DNA from: CAYJLF01 sp964371055
GTDB lineage: Bacteria > Eisenbacteria > RBG-16-71-46 > CAIMUX01
Length of the DNA stretch: 64,000 nucleotides
Reading direction: 5' to 3'
NCBI GenBank assembly: GCA_964371055.1
Contig: CAYJLF010000013.1
Span: 1-64,000, forward strand
The translations under genes were made by a program, and so were the position numbers. The notes under the pieces were generated by a model. That model was not told the origin of the DNA. It was given only the letters and a program-made list of their open reading frames with translations, and searched no databases. Each line of letters starts with the position of its first letter. Position 1 is the first letter of the stretch. Shown here in pieces: positions 31,994-40,667 of this stretch.

Positions 31994-34935
31994 GTCCCGC
32001 TCTCCTTCTCACCGTCGTGTGTCCCTGTCGGGACCGAAACCCAGATCCGACAGCGGGTCCCGTGTCCCGGCCGGGATTCGATCCCGAGACCTCCCCCGAG
32101 GTGTTGCAGGCGCTCCCGGATGCTGAACAACCCGAAGCCTCCGCCCCGCCTCTGGGCCGGCTCGAAGCCGATCCCGTCGTCCGCGATGTCAATATACATC
32201 CGATCCGCGTCCCGGCGCAGCCGGACCTCGATTTTCCCGGCCCGCGCATGTTTGACCACGTTGACGATCAGTTCCTGGACCGACCGGAAGACGAACCCGA
32301 GGAAGTCCCCTTCCAGGCTGATGGGGGTGTCGCCCCCGACGAGGGCGGTCTCGATGCCGTGTCGCGCCTCGACCTGCTCCAGCAGCCACTCGATCGCCGC
32401 CCCCAGACCCAGCTCGTACAGCACCGGCGGGCTGAGCTCAAAGGTGAGAGACCGGGTGGCGCGGATCGTCTGGTCCAGGAGGTCCAGGACATGCTGGATG
32501 ACCGGGTCCTTCGGACCGGTCCGGGCCGAGGCCAGCTCGATCCTGGCCATGGCCAGCGTCTGCCCGATCTCATCGTGCAACCCGGAGGCGATCCGCCTCC
32601 GCTCCCGCGCTTCGGCCAGGGTCAGCTCGGTCGTGAGGGTGCGGAGACGGTCCTGGTAGTCGAGAATTCGTCGTTCCCCTTCCCTCCGGTCAGTGATGTC
32701 GGTCAGGATCAAAAGGACGGCGTCGCCGATCTCCCGCAGGCCGCGCAGCGGCTGCATGCGGGCCTCGTACCAGCGTGTCTGCCCCAGGATCGTGGTCTCC
32801 GTCTGGCGGACGGTCAGGCGACCGCTCGCCAGGACGTCCCGGACGGCCGCCGCGTGCCGGTCGGCGATCGCGGCCGGAAAGAGCTCCCACAGAGTGCGGT
32901 CGATCAGTTCGGCTGCCGTGCGGCCGAACTCCTCCGCCGCGGCGAGATTGGCGAAGCGCAGAATCGCCTGGGCGTCGATGATCAGAATCGGCTGGGCGGC
33001 GACCTCGACGAGCGATCGATACTTCTCCTCGCTCTCCCGGAGTTCCCCTGCGATCGCCTGGCGCTGCAGCAACGCGCCCAGGAGGCTCCCGGCGGTGCGT
33101 ATCGCGTCGACCGTGGAATTCGGCCAGTCGTGCGGGGCTCGCAGGTGAGTGAAGGCGAGATTGTCCCACGAGCCTGGAGCGCCCTGCACCGGGACGACCA
33201 GGAGGCTCTTGATCCCCCACCCCTCCAGGCGAGAGCGAAAGCCGGCCGGAAGGTCCGACCCGGGTACCCGGAGTAAGCGGCTGCACGCGATTCGATCGTG
33301 AATGTCCCGGATCAGGGGGGAGGGAAGACGGACACTCCCGACGCCGGCCCCCTCGTGACCTGGTCGCGCCCAGTGGTAGAGTCGTTGGACCTCGGTCTGT
33401 CCATCCGAGTCCGGGGCCGCGGTTCTCCAGAACGACACCTGATCCGCATCGGTCGCGTCCCCCAGCTGCCCCATCGCCTCCTGCACGGCGGTCGGCCAGT
33501 CTTCGGCCCGCAACACCGCTTCGGCGGATCGCTGGATCGTCTCCAGGATCTGGTCGCGCCGCTGTAAAGCGATCTGGGCCTGCCGCATCTCGGTGACATC
33601 GCGCGCCACGATCGTGACGCCCGCGAAGTTGCCGTCCCGGTCGCGGCGGGGCGAGATGCGCGCGCTCCACCACCCGCGGGCGCCGTCGATCTCGGTTCCG
33701 TAATCGACCTGCTGCGCCTCGCCCGAGTCGGCCGCCGCCCGCAGCGCCGCGGCGAGCGGGAGGGAGAGCTCAGGAGGGAGCACCTGGTCGAACGTCTTTC
33801 CGACGAACTGCCCGGGAGGAAGCAGGAGACCCCGGGTGGGCGGCTGGATGTACTCCTCGAAGCGCCCTTCCGCATCGAGGGTGAAGAGAAGGTCATCCAT
33901 CGAGGCCTGGGTCGCGGCGAGCCGTTCCTGACTCTCACGCAGGATCTCCTCGACGCGCTTCTCGGCGGTCACATCGCTGGCCGTGCCCCGGTAGCCGAGA
34001 AGCGTGCCCTCCTCGTTGAGCACCGGAGACCCCGATGCGCTCAACCAGATCAACTCGCCGGTACCCGAAATCACCCGGTGGAGCAGGTTGCGAAACGGGA
34101 GGTGATGGGTGGCGAGGCGGACGAAGCGGCCGTGGATCGCTTCTTTGTACTCCGGAACCATGAGGTCGAACGGGGTGCGCCCGAGGAGCCGATCCATGGG
34201 GTAACCGAGGACTTCCACCGCCCGGTCCGACAGGTAGGTCACCTTGCCATCGGCGTCGGTCTCCCAGATGTACTCGGTCGCCGCTTCGGCCACCTGCCGG
34301 TACCGCTGCTCGCTCTGGCGCAGCGCTTGCTGGGTCTCTTGCCCCTCGAGGAGGAGAGCGAGGAGGTGGCAGAGAAGACGGAGTGATTCGGACTCCATCT
34401 CGGACCAGTCGTGCGGCCGGTCGGAGAGGTAGGCCAACCCGGCGGAGAGTTGCCCACGGACGAAGATGGGACCGGGCAGGATCGAGCGAATACCGGCGAG
34501 AGACAGGGCGCGGGCGCCGGGGCCGTCGTCCGCCGCAGTCGGGTAGGGGGCGATCTCGTCCCGCATGAGCAGGGCGATTCCGAGGTCGAATCCGAGGCCG
34601 CGCAGGCTCGTCCACGTGCCGTGCGGCAGCGAGCGGACGGACAGGCCGCTCGAAGGATCGATCCAGGAGGCAGTCGCACACGATTCGAGCGTATCGTCGT
34701 CCTTGATCCGGTGACGTCCGTAGATCACGCCTCGGACGCCGATCGTGCGACCGATCTGCTCGACCACCGCCGGCATCGAGGCGTCGATCGCTTCGCGGTG
34801 GGCGAGGGTTTCCACCAGGCCCCGGAGGGCCCAGAGGACCTGGTGCGGCCGACGAAGCTGGTCCTCCGCCTTGGTCAGGGGGGTACCTCCCTCGGGGAGG
34901 CAAGAACGATCCACCGGTTCAGCCGGATGATCCAT
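31990..34935 (-). CDS. Soluble multi-PAS/GAF histidine kinase (HisKA_3 type)
   Basis: A 981-residue cytoplasmic sensor kinase. In order: a GAF-like domain (about 15-190), PAS (about 205-325), PAS (about 330-455), a second GAF (about 460-635), PAS (about 645-765), the NarX-type dimerisation helix ARERRRIASGLHDEIGQ with phospho-His787, and the HATPase domain with N box ELIVNVVKHA and G boxes DDGIGFE and GFGLFSIRER. No transmembrane segment is present, so the signal is intracellular or diffusible, such as redox, gas or light. The ATG at 34935 is preferred because a promoter-like TTGACA lies at 35019; the ribosome site is weak. Confidence 0.88.
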   Translation of the reverse strand: MDHPAEPVDRSCLPEGGTPLTKAEDQLRRPHQVLWALRGLVETLAHREAIDASMPAVVEQIGRTIGVRGVIYGRHRIKDDDTLESCATASWIDPSSGLSVRSLPHGTWTSLRGLGFDLGIALLMRDEIAPYPTAADDGPGARALSLAGIRSILPGPIFVRGQLSAGLAYLSDRPHDWSEMESESLRLLCHLLALLLEGQETQQALRQSEQRYRQVAEAATEYIWETDADGKVTYLSDRAVEVLGYPMDRLLGRTPFDLMVPEYKEAIHGRFVRLATHHLPFRNLLHRVISGTGELIWLSASGSPVLNEEGTLLGYRGTASDVTAEKRVEEILRESQERLAATQASMDDLLFTLDAEGRFEEYIQPPTRGLLLPPGQFVGKTFDQVLPPELSLPLAAALRAAADSGEAQQVDYGTEIDGARGWWSARISPRRDRDGNFAGVTIVARDVTEMRQAQIALQRRDQILETIQRSAEAVLRAEDWPTAVQEAMGQLGDATDADQVSFWRTAAPDSDGQTEVQRLYHWARPGHEGAGVGSVRLPSPLIRDIHDRIACSRLLRVPGSDLPAGFRSRLEGWGIKSLLVVPVQGAPGSWDNLAFTHLRAPHDWPNSTVDAIRTAGSLLGALLQRQAIAGELRESEEKYRSLVEVAAQPILIIDAQAILRFANLAAAEEFGRTAAELIDRTLWELFPAAIADRHAAAVRDVLASGRLTVRQTETTILGQTRWYEARMQPLRGLREIGDAVLLILTDITDRREGERRILDYQDRLRTLTTELTLAEARERRRIASGLHDEIGQTLAMARIELASARTGPKDPVIQHVLDLLDQTIRATRSLTFELSPPVLYELGLGAAIEWLLEQVEARHGIETALVGGDTPISLEGDFLGFVFRSVQELIVNVVKHARAGKIEVRLRRDADRMYIDIADDGIGFEPAQRRGGGFGLFSIRERLQHLGGGLGIESRPGHGTRCRIWVSVPTGTHDGEKESGT

Positions 34936-34989
34936 GGCCGAATCCAAGGTCCCTCCCACCGGAACGGGTCGTCGATCGCGCGTCGGCCC

Positions 34990-35019
34990 ATTCTGCTCCC
35001 CGGGAGGGACCCCTGTCAA
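34990..35019 (-). promoter_or_regulatory. Candidate promoter of the kinase-regulator pair
   Basis: On the minus strand a perfect TTGACA (35019-35014) and CAGAAT (34995-34990) are 18 bases apart, about 55 bases before the kinase ATG. Confidence 0.5.
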
Positions 35020-35059
35020 ATCCCGCGCCCGGCGGCCGCGGGACCGGGGGTGGCCCGTC

Positions 35060-35689
35060 TCAGCGGGGAGGGTCGGGGGGGCGGGAGAGCTCGAAGAGGG
35101 CCTCCGGCCGCGACCGGATGTAGTAGTCGCCTCCCATCCGCCCGATGAAGTCGATCCGGGCCGGATCCGGGCGTCCGTCGGAGTCGAGAATCGCCGGGTC
35201 GACGTGGAGCAACAGCATCTCGCCGATCACATAGTGACCCGCGAGCGGCCCGTCTCCGTGCGGCACGATCGTGTGCAGACGACACTCCATCGAGATCGGC
35301 GATTCGGCGACGCGCGGGGGCTTCACCCGCTCCGAGGCGAGGCGGGTGAAGCCGGCCGCGTCGAACTCGTCGACCCCGCGGGGAAAGGCGGCTGAGGCCT
35401 GGTTCATCCGCTCGGCCATCGCGTGGGTCACGACGCTGATGGTGTACTCCCGCGTCTCCCGCGCGTTGATCAGCGTGTCCTTCTCGCGGCCGTGCCGGTC
35501 ATTCAGCACAGAGAAGACGAGCGATGGCGGGTTGATTCCGCCGAGGTTGAAGTAGGAGAACGGGGCCAGGTTGCCGCGCCCGTCGGCCGCGAGGGTGCTG
35601 ACGAAGGCGATCGGCCGCGGAGACACGACGCGGGTCAGGAGCTGGTAGACCTCTCGCGGGGAGAGGGTGGCCGGGTCGAAGCGGGTCAT
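35060..35689 (-). CDS. Flavin reductase-like FMN-binding protein
   Basis: A 209-residue protein of the flavin reductase-like (DIM6/NTAB) family: PRPIAFVSTLAADGRGNLAPFSYFNLGG gives the FMN phosphate contact region, and ARETREYTISVV the second strand. The ATG at 35689 overlaps the hmgA stop (ATGA), tying it to tyrosine catabolism. Related proteins often accompany aromatic degradation genes, but the reaction here is unknown. Confidence 0.82.
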   Translation of the reverse strand: MTRFDPATLSPREVYQLLTRVVSPRPIAFVSTLAADGRGNLAPFSYFNLGGINPPSLVFSVLNDRHGREKDTLINARETREYTISVVTHAMAERMNQASAAFPRGVDEFDAAGFTRLASERVKPPRVAESPISMECRLHTIVPHGDGPLAGHYVIGEMLLLHVDPAILDSDGRPDPARIDFIGRMGGDYYIRSRPEALFELSRPPDPPR

Positions 35690-36852
35690 CGGGTCTCCTC
35701 GCCCAGCCACGTCCCGGCGTAACGCGGGTCCTCGATCTCCTCGGCCTCGCGACTGACGACGAGGGGGCGAAACGTATCGATCATCACGGCCAGTTCGTCG
35801 GTATCCTTCCGCCCGAGCGATGCCTCGATCGTGCCGGGGTGGGGGCCGTGGGGCACCCCGTCGGGATGCAGCGTGATCGAGCCGTATTCGATCCCCTTGC
35901 GGCTCATGAAGCGATCGCTGGCGTAGTAGATCACCTCGTCCGAACCGGCGTTGGTGTGGTGATAGGGAACGGGAATCGCCTGCGGATGGAAATCGAAGAG
36001 GCGGGGGACGAAGTTGCAGACGACCCAGCCGATCCCCTCGAACGCCTGGTGGACGGGAGGCGGTTGGTGGATGCGCCCCACGATCGGCTCGAAATCAGCG
36101 ATGTTGAAAGCCCAGGGGTAGAGGTATCCGTCCCATCCCACGACGTCGAAGGGGTGCCGCGCGTAGACGAAGCGAGCCAGCCCCCCCCGTTGCTTGATCC
36201 GCACCTCGAAGTCGCCCGCTTCGTCGATCGGCTCGCGATACTCCGGCAGGCGGAAGTCGCGTTCGCAGAAGGGTGACCACTCGAGATGCTGCCCGCGGTC
36301 GTTACGGTAGCGGGCCGGCGTCCGCACCGAGCTGGCGCTCTCCAGGATGAGGAAGCGCTGTTCGGCCCCGTCGAAGCGGTAGCGGTGGATGGTGCCGCGG
36401 GGAATCACGAGGTAGTCGCCGCGCCGGTAGGGGAGGACGCCGAAGGCTGATTCGAGCACGCCGCCGCCGTCGCTGACATAGACGAGCTCGTCACCCTGTC
36501 CGTTACGGTAGAAGAACGAACTCTCCCTCGTCGGTCGGGCGAAGGAGATCGCGGCGTCCTGGTTGTACAAGAGCGGCCGGCGACCCTGCACCGGATCGCC
36601 GCCGGCGGGGATCGCGGCGGTCCGCAGGTGGCGCGGACGGAAGGTCTCCTCCCGCCCCGCCTGCCAGGGACTCGGCTCGAGGGGGCCGAGCTCGCGCATC
36701 AGAGTCGGCGGGTGCAGGTGGTAGAGCAGGGACGCGGCTCCCATGAAAGACTCGTTCCCCATCAGCTCTTCGTGGTAGAGCGCCCCCGAGGGACTGCGGA
36801 AGATGGTGTGCCGCTTGGCCGGGATCCGGCCGAGCCGATGGTAGTAGGGCAT
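35686..36852 (-). CDS. hmgA: Homogentisate 1,2-dioxygenase
   Basis: Opens the homogentisate ring to maleylacetoacetate with Fe(II) and O2. The 388-residue protein has the cupin core with GDYLVIPRGTIHRYRF and the C-terminal half HPFDVVGWDGYLYPWAFNI, HQAFEGIGWVVCNFVPRLFDFHP, and HTNAGSDEVIYY with the iron-ligand His and Glu residues. It is shorter than the about 430-residue eukaryotic type, as seen in many bacteria. It stands between the fumarylacetoacetase and flavin reductase genes. Confidence 0.94.
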   Translation of the reverse strand: MPYYHRLGRIPAKRHTIFRSPSGALYHEELMGNESFMGAASLLYHLHPPTLMRELGPLEPSPWQAGREETFRPRHLRTAAIPAGGDPVQGRRPLLYNQDAAISFARPTRESSFFYRNGQGDELVYVSDGGGVLESAFGVLPYRRGDYLVIPRGTIHRYRFDGAEQRFLILESASSVRTPARYRNDRGQHLEWSPFCERDFRLPEYREPIDEAGDFEVRIKQRGGLARFVYARHPFDVVGWDGYLYPWAFNIADFEPIVGRIHQPPPVHQAFEGIGWVVCNFVPRLFDFHPQAIPVPYHHTNAGSDEVIYYASDRFMSRKGIEYGSITLHPDGVPHGPHPGTIEASLGRKDTDELAVMIDTFRPLVVSREAEEIEDPRYAGTWLGEETR

Positions 36853-36897
36853 CTCGCCTCCTGGCGCGGGCCTCGGGCCGACGCGCGGTCTGCCTGT

Positions 36898-37872
36898 TCA
36901 GTGTGATGTGCGGATCGAGGGGCCGGGGCCGACCGGGTTCTCCAGGCGACCCAGCGGACCTCCCTCGAGTTCGATCCGATCGCCCGGCCGGAGCCATCCT
37001 CCCGCCGCCTCTTCCCCGATCTCCAGAATGCATCCTCCGCCGACCGTGCCCGATCCCAGGAGATCGCCCGGATCGAGCCGGGCGCCGCGGCTGGCGTGGA
37101 CGATCATCTCCTCGAACGACCAGGCGATGCTCTTCCAGTTCCCCTCGTTCACCGGAGCGCCCCCGCGCCGGATGGCCAGCGTCAGGTCATACCCCTTGCC
37201 GGCCCGCCGCGGCGCGAGCTCATCGGGTGTCACCAGCCAGGGTCCCAGGCTGGTCGCGAAGTCCTTCCCCTTCGACGGTCCCAGGCCGATCCTGACCTCC
37301 TCGGCCTGGAGGTCGCGGGCCGACCAGTCGTTGAGCAGCGTGAAGCCGGCGATCGCATCCGCGGCCTGCTCGAGGGTCAGGTTGATCCCCGCCCGCCCGA
37401 TGACGCAGCCGATCTCGAGCTCGTAGTCGAGCTTCTCCGATCCGGGCGGCGGCGCGACCGTGGCGCCGGGGTCGAGGATCGAGTTCGGGTTCGAGAAGTA
37501 GAAGACCGGACGGAGGTACCACTCAGGCGGAACCTCGAGCCCACGGCGGGCGCGCGCCCGCCGCACGTGCTCCTCGAAACTGTAGAAGTCGCGAAAGGTC
37601 CCCGGCCGCGGCACCGGGGCGAGAAACTCGACCTCACAGATCGCGTACCGGCCCTCCCTCGGATCGGGGGTCGGGTCGGTCGCCAGCTCCTCGGCGATCC
37701 GCGCGCAGTCCTCGCGGGCCGGGGAGATGAGGATCGACACCAGGTCGGCCGCGAAATCGGGATGCCCGTCCCGTTCCCATCGCCGCGAAAGGTCGAGGAC
37801 CACAGATGCGCCCACGAGTCCGGCTCGCGCCGGTCCCTCGGTTCCGGCCAGGCGAAAGCGCGCGAGTTTCAT
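36898..37872 (-). CDS. Fumarylacetoacetate hydrolase-family protein
   Basis: A 324-residue FAH-family enzyme, expected to split fumarylacetoacetate to fumarate and acetoacetate. The metal and substrate motifs are visible: KLDYELEIGCVIG, FTLLNDWSARDLQAEE, SKGKDFATSLGPWLV, and SGTVGGGCILEIGEE. It is shorter than animal FAH (about 420) and resembles the bacterial small type. The ATG at 37872 follows hppD by 61 bases; hmgA follows after 45 bases. Pathway role is from context. Confidence 0.9.
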   Translation of the reverse strand: MKLARFRLAGTEGPARAGLVGASVVLDLSRRWERDGHPDFAADLVSILISPAREDCARIAEELATDPTPDPREGRYAICEVEFLAPVPRPGTFRDFYSFEEHVRRARARRGLEVPPEWYLRPVFYFSNPNSILDPGATVAPPPGSEKLDYELEIGCVIGRAGINLTLEQAADAIAGFTLLNDWSARDLQAEEVRIGLGPSKGKDFATSLGPWLVTPDELAPRRAGKGYDLTLAIRRGGAPVNEGNWKSIAWSFEEMIVHASRGARLDPGDLLGSGTVGGGCILEIGEEAAGGWLRPGDRIELEGGPLGRLENPVGPGPSIRTSH

Positions 37873-37933
37873 TTCCGTTCCGTTCCCGGTGTCGGGCGCG
37901 AGGGTGCGTTGCCGCCGCGCGTCTTCATCGGTG

Positions 37934-39028
37934 CTAGAGGTTTCCGCGCCGCGCCTGCTCGCGCTCGATCGACTCGAAGAGAGCCTTGAAGTTCCCCTTG
38001 CCGAATCCCTGGCTCCCGCGCCGCTGGATGACCTCGAAGAAGAGGGTCGGGCGGTCTTCCACCGGCTTGGTGAAGAGCTGCAGAAGGTACCCTTCGTCGT
38101 CCCGATCGACCAGGACGCGCAGGTCGCGGATCCGCTCGACATCCTCCTGGATCTTCCCGACCCGCGTCGGCATCGCCTCGTAGTAGGAGTCGGGCACCTG
38201 GAGGAAGTCGACGCCGCGCTGCCGCATCGCCGCCACGGTGTGGAGGACATCGCCGGTCAGAAAGGCGATGTGCTGCACGCCGGGGCCATGGTAGTAGTCG
38301 AGGTACTCCTGGATCTGCGACATCTTCAGTCCCGGCGCCGGCTCGTTGATGGGGAACTTCACCTTGCCGTTCGGGCTGCTCACCACTTTCGATCGCAGCG
38401 AGGAGAACTCGGTCGAGATGTCCTTGTCGTCGAAGGTGAGGAAGTGCTCGAAGCCGAAGACCTTCTGGTAGAAGTCGACCCAGTGGTCCATCCGGGCGTC
38501 TTCGACGTTGCCGACCATGTGGTCGACCGCGACGAACCCGACACCCCCGCCGCCCGAGACGTAGGCCGGGGCGAAGCCGGGGAGCCAGGGGGCCTCGCAG
38601 GCGTCCCGCTGGACGAAGGAGTGGATCGTGTCGCCCCAGGTGGCGATGGCGGAGCGGATGATCCGTCCGGACGGCCCTTCCTCGGGACGCGGTTCCAGCA
38701 CGGGCTGGGCGCCCCGCCGGATCGCCTCCTCGAAGCAGTGGCGGGCGTCATCGACCAAAAGGGCGATGTCGCGCACTCCGTCCCCATGTCGGGCGACATG
38801 GCGCGCGATCGGATCGTCGGCTTCGAGCGTCGTGGTCAGGACGAGGCGCACGTTTCCCTGGCGCAGGAGGTAGCTGGCCGAACCGCGAGTGCCGGTCTCG
38901 GGACCGCGGTATCCGAGCTGATCGAAGCCGTAGCCCAGACGGTAGTAGGCAGAGGCCTGGCGGGCGTTGCCCACCCAGAACTCCACGTGGTCGATCTCCC
39001 GGATCGGGAGCGGCGCAAGATGGCTCAT
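37934..39028 (-). CDS. hppD: 4-hydroxyphenylpyruvate dioxygenase
   Basis: Converts 4-hydroxyphenylpyruvate to homogentisate using Fe(II) and O2. The 364-residue length is normal. The iron ligands are His170 in AVDHMVGN, His253 in VQHIAFLT and Glu332 in FFEVIQR, with the C-terminal FGKGNFKALFESIEREQ helix that closes the active site. GGGGAG precedes the ATG. It is the first gene of the tyrosine degradation operon (hppD, fah, hmgA, flavin reductase-like). Confidence 0.96.
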   Translation of the reverse strand: MSHLAPLPIREIDHVEFWVGNARQASAYYRLGYGFDQLGYRGPETGTRGSASYLLRQGNVRLVLTTTLEADDPIARHVARHGDGVRDIALLVDDARHCFEEAIRRGAQPVLEPRPEEGPSGRIIRSAIATWGDTIHSFVQRDACEAPWLPGFAPAYVSGGGGVGFVAVDHMVGNVEDARMDHWVDFYQKVFGFEHFLTFDDKDISTEFSSLRSKVVSSPNGKVKFPINEPAPGLKMSQIQEYLDYYHGPGVQHIAFLTGDVLHTVAAMRQRGVDFLQVPDSYYEAMPTRVGKIQEDVERIRDLRVLVDRDDEGYLLQLFTKPVEDRPTLFFEVIQRRGSQGFGKGNFKALFESIEREQARRGNL

Positions 39029-39148
39029 GGTCTGGATCTCCCCTCTGACGGCCGGCGCTGATCAGCGACGTTCGGTTCGGAACGACTCCCGGCGGACCGC
39101 AGCCGGACAGGGTAGCAGAGGCGGCGGGGCGCGGTCCACGGCGTCGTG

Positions 39149-39187
39149 GTCCGGGGTCCTTGCCCGGGGTCTTCGCCCGAGGTCCTT
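39149..39187. repeat. Three imperfect 13-bp tandem repeats upstream of hppD
   Basis: GTCCGGGGTCCTT, GCCCGGGGTCTTC and GCCCGAGGTCCTT follow one another directly in the 305-bp gap between the divergent hppD and DUF502 genes. The rest of the gap shows no gene. Confidence 0.55.
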
Positions 39188-39333
39188 TCCGGGAGCCTGG
39201 CCGGGCGTCCGGAGGATGGATCGTGCCGGCCGGTTGCGCTCGGCGGGGAAAACGGCTTTGCTGGTGTCGGTTTTCGTCCACCCGGTCCGCGCGACCGGCG
39301 CGCGGGAGGATGGCCACGCCGGAGGTGATCTGC

Positions 39334-40005
39334 TTGAAGCGCATGGAGACCTCGTTCCGCGTCGCGGGGGAGTCGATCCGCGCCCGGCTCCTGGCCGGGC
39401 TCGTCGTCATCGTTCCGCTGCTCCTGACGGCGTGGGTGATCCGCTTTCTCTTCAACGGGCTCGACGGCTGGCTGCGGCCGATCGAGGAGCGTTACCTGGG
39501 GCGCCACATTCCCGGCACGGGAGTGCTGGCGACCTTCGTCCTGGTCTACCTGGCGGGTCTCCTGATCACCAACCTGGGAGGCCGACACCTGCTGCGCTGG
39601 GCCGAATGGCTCCTGACGCGCCTGCCGCTGATCGGGGACGTCTACGGCTCGAGTAAGCAGATCATGGAGACGATCTCGAACCCGGGCGGGCTCGGCTTCC
39701 GTCAGGTCGTCGCCTTCGACTTCCCGCGGCCGGGAGTCCGGGCGCTCGGCTTTGTCACGAACGAGACCCGGGACGAGACCGGCGAGCGTATCCTTGCCGT
39801 CTTTATGCCGACGACCCCCAATCCGACAAGCGGTTACCTCCTGCTGATGCGGGCGAGCGAGACAACCGAGACCAGCCTCAGCGTCGATCAGGCGCTCAAG
39901 ATGCTCGTCTCCGGCGGAGTGGTGGTGCCGCCGGGGTTTCTCGCCCGCCCCGGGGTCGTCCGGGACCAGGGGCCGCCGGGGGAGAGTCGAGACCGGCCGG
40001 CCTGA
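39334..40005 (+). CDS. DUF502-family membrane protein
   Basis: A 223-residue protein with two membrane helices (LLAGLVVIVPLLLTAWVIRFLF and GVLATFVLVYLAGLLITNL) and the DUF502 core LPLIGDVYGSSKQIMETI to VFMPTTPNPTSGYLLLM. The family is conserved in bacteria and plants, but its molecular role is not established. The TTG at 39334 has GGAGGTGAT at ideal spacing; the ATG at 39310 and at 39343 are alternatives. The next gene, an ECF sigma factor, begins 53 bases later behind its own promoter. Confidence 0.8.
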   Translation: MKRMETSFRVAGESIRARLLAGLVVIVPLLLTAWVIRFLFNGLDGWLRPIEERYLGRHIPGTGVLATFVLVYLAGLLITNLGGRHLLRWAEWLLTRLPLIGDVYGSSKQIMETISNPGGLGFRQVVAFDFPRPGVRALGFVTNETRDETGERILAVFMPTTPNPTSGYLLLMRASETTETSLSVDQALKMLVSGGVVVPPGFLARPGVVRDQGPPGESRDRPA

Positions 40006-40036
40006 TTGTCCCTCCCGCCCCGGCCTGTGCTAGACT
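40006..40036 (+). promoter_or_regulatory. Candidate promoter of the sigma/anti-sigma pair
   Basis: TTGTCC (40006-40011) and an extended TGTGCTAGACT ending at 40036 stand 19 bases apart, just before the sigma factor gene. The spacing is long, so the minus-35 is uncertain. Confidence 0.4.
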
Positions 40037-40053
40037 CCCTCCAAGCTGGAGGG
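40037..40053 (+). promoter_or_regulatory. Inverted repeat masking the ribosome site of the sigma gene
   Basis: CCCTCC (40037-40042) and GGAGGG (40048-40053) are exact complements around AAGCT. GGAGGG is the ribosome-binding site of the GTG at 40059. If the whole repeat is transcribed, it hides the site in a hairpin; otherwise it may be an operator at the transcription start. Confidence 0.5.
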
Positions 40054-40058
40054 AAACC

Positions 40059-40664
40059 GTGAGAACACCAGAAGAAGAGGCCGTGCTGCTCGAGAGAGCG
40101 CAGGGCGGGGATCGGGAAGCGTTCTGGGAGTTGGCCGCGCCCAGCATGGACGCGATCTACCGTCTGGCGCTCCGCCTGGTCCGGAACGCCGAAGACGCCG
40201 AGGATGTGGTCCAGGAGGCGTTCCTCCAGGCCCTGAAAGCGATCGCGGAGTTTCGCGGGCACAGTCGGTTCACCACCTGGGTGCATCGAATTGCCGTGAA
40301 CCAGGCGTTGATGAAGCTTCGGAAGCGGCGCTCGGACGTCTTCCCGCTCGAGACGATGGAAGGCGGGGAGCCGTCCCGGTATCCGCTTCAGCTCGTCGAC
40401 TGGTCGGAGTCCGCCCTGAACGATATCGTCCGCACCGAGGCGGTCGGGGTGGTGGAGGAAGCGATCACGGCTCTTCCGATCGACCTGAAGACCGTTCTGG
40501 TTTTGCGCGACATCAACGGCCTCTCCAACGAGGAGGCGGCGCAAGCGTTGGAACTCCCGCTGGGGGCCGTCAAGTGGCGTCTGCACCGGGCCCGCACGAT
40601 CCTGCGGGACCGGCTCTCGAGCTACTTCAACGAGCGGCAGGGCGTGCGAAGAGGGGGCCGGTGA
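40059..40664 (+). CDS. ECF-type RNA polymerase sigma factor
   Basis: A 201-residue sigma-70 family ECF factor. Region 2 (about 25-95) has the NAEDAEDVVQEAFLQALKAI and FRGHSRFTTWVHRIAVNQALMKLRKR core binding and minus-10 recognition helices. Region 4 (about 135-190) has LPIDLKTVLVLRDINGLSNEEAAQALELPLGAVKWRLHRAR. The GTG start has GGAGGG. The small zinc-finger gene directly after it is the likely anti-sigma. Its own control by the upstream inverted repeat is possible. Confidence 0.93.
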   Translation: MRTPEEEAVLLERAQGGDREAFWELAAPSMDAIYRLALRLVRNAEDAEDVVQEAFLQALKAIAEFRGHSRFTTWVHRIAVNQALMKLRKRRSDVFPLETMEGGEPSRYPLQLVDWSESALNDIVRTEAVGVVEEAITALPIDLKTVLVLRDINGLSNEEAAQALELPLGAVKWRLHRARTILRDRLSSYFNERQGVRRGGR

Positions 40665-40667
40665 TCT

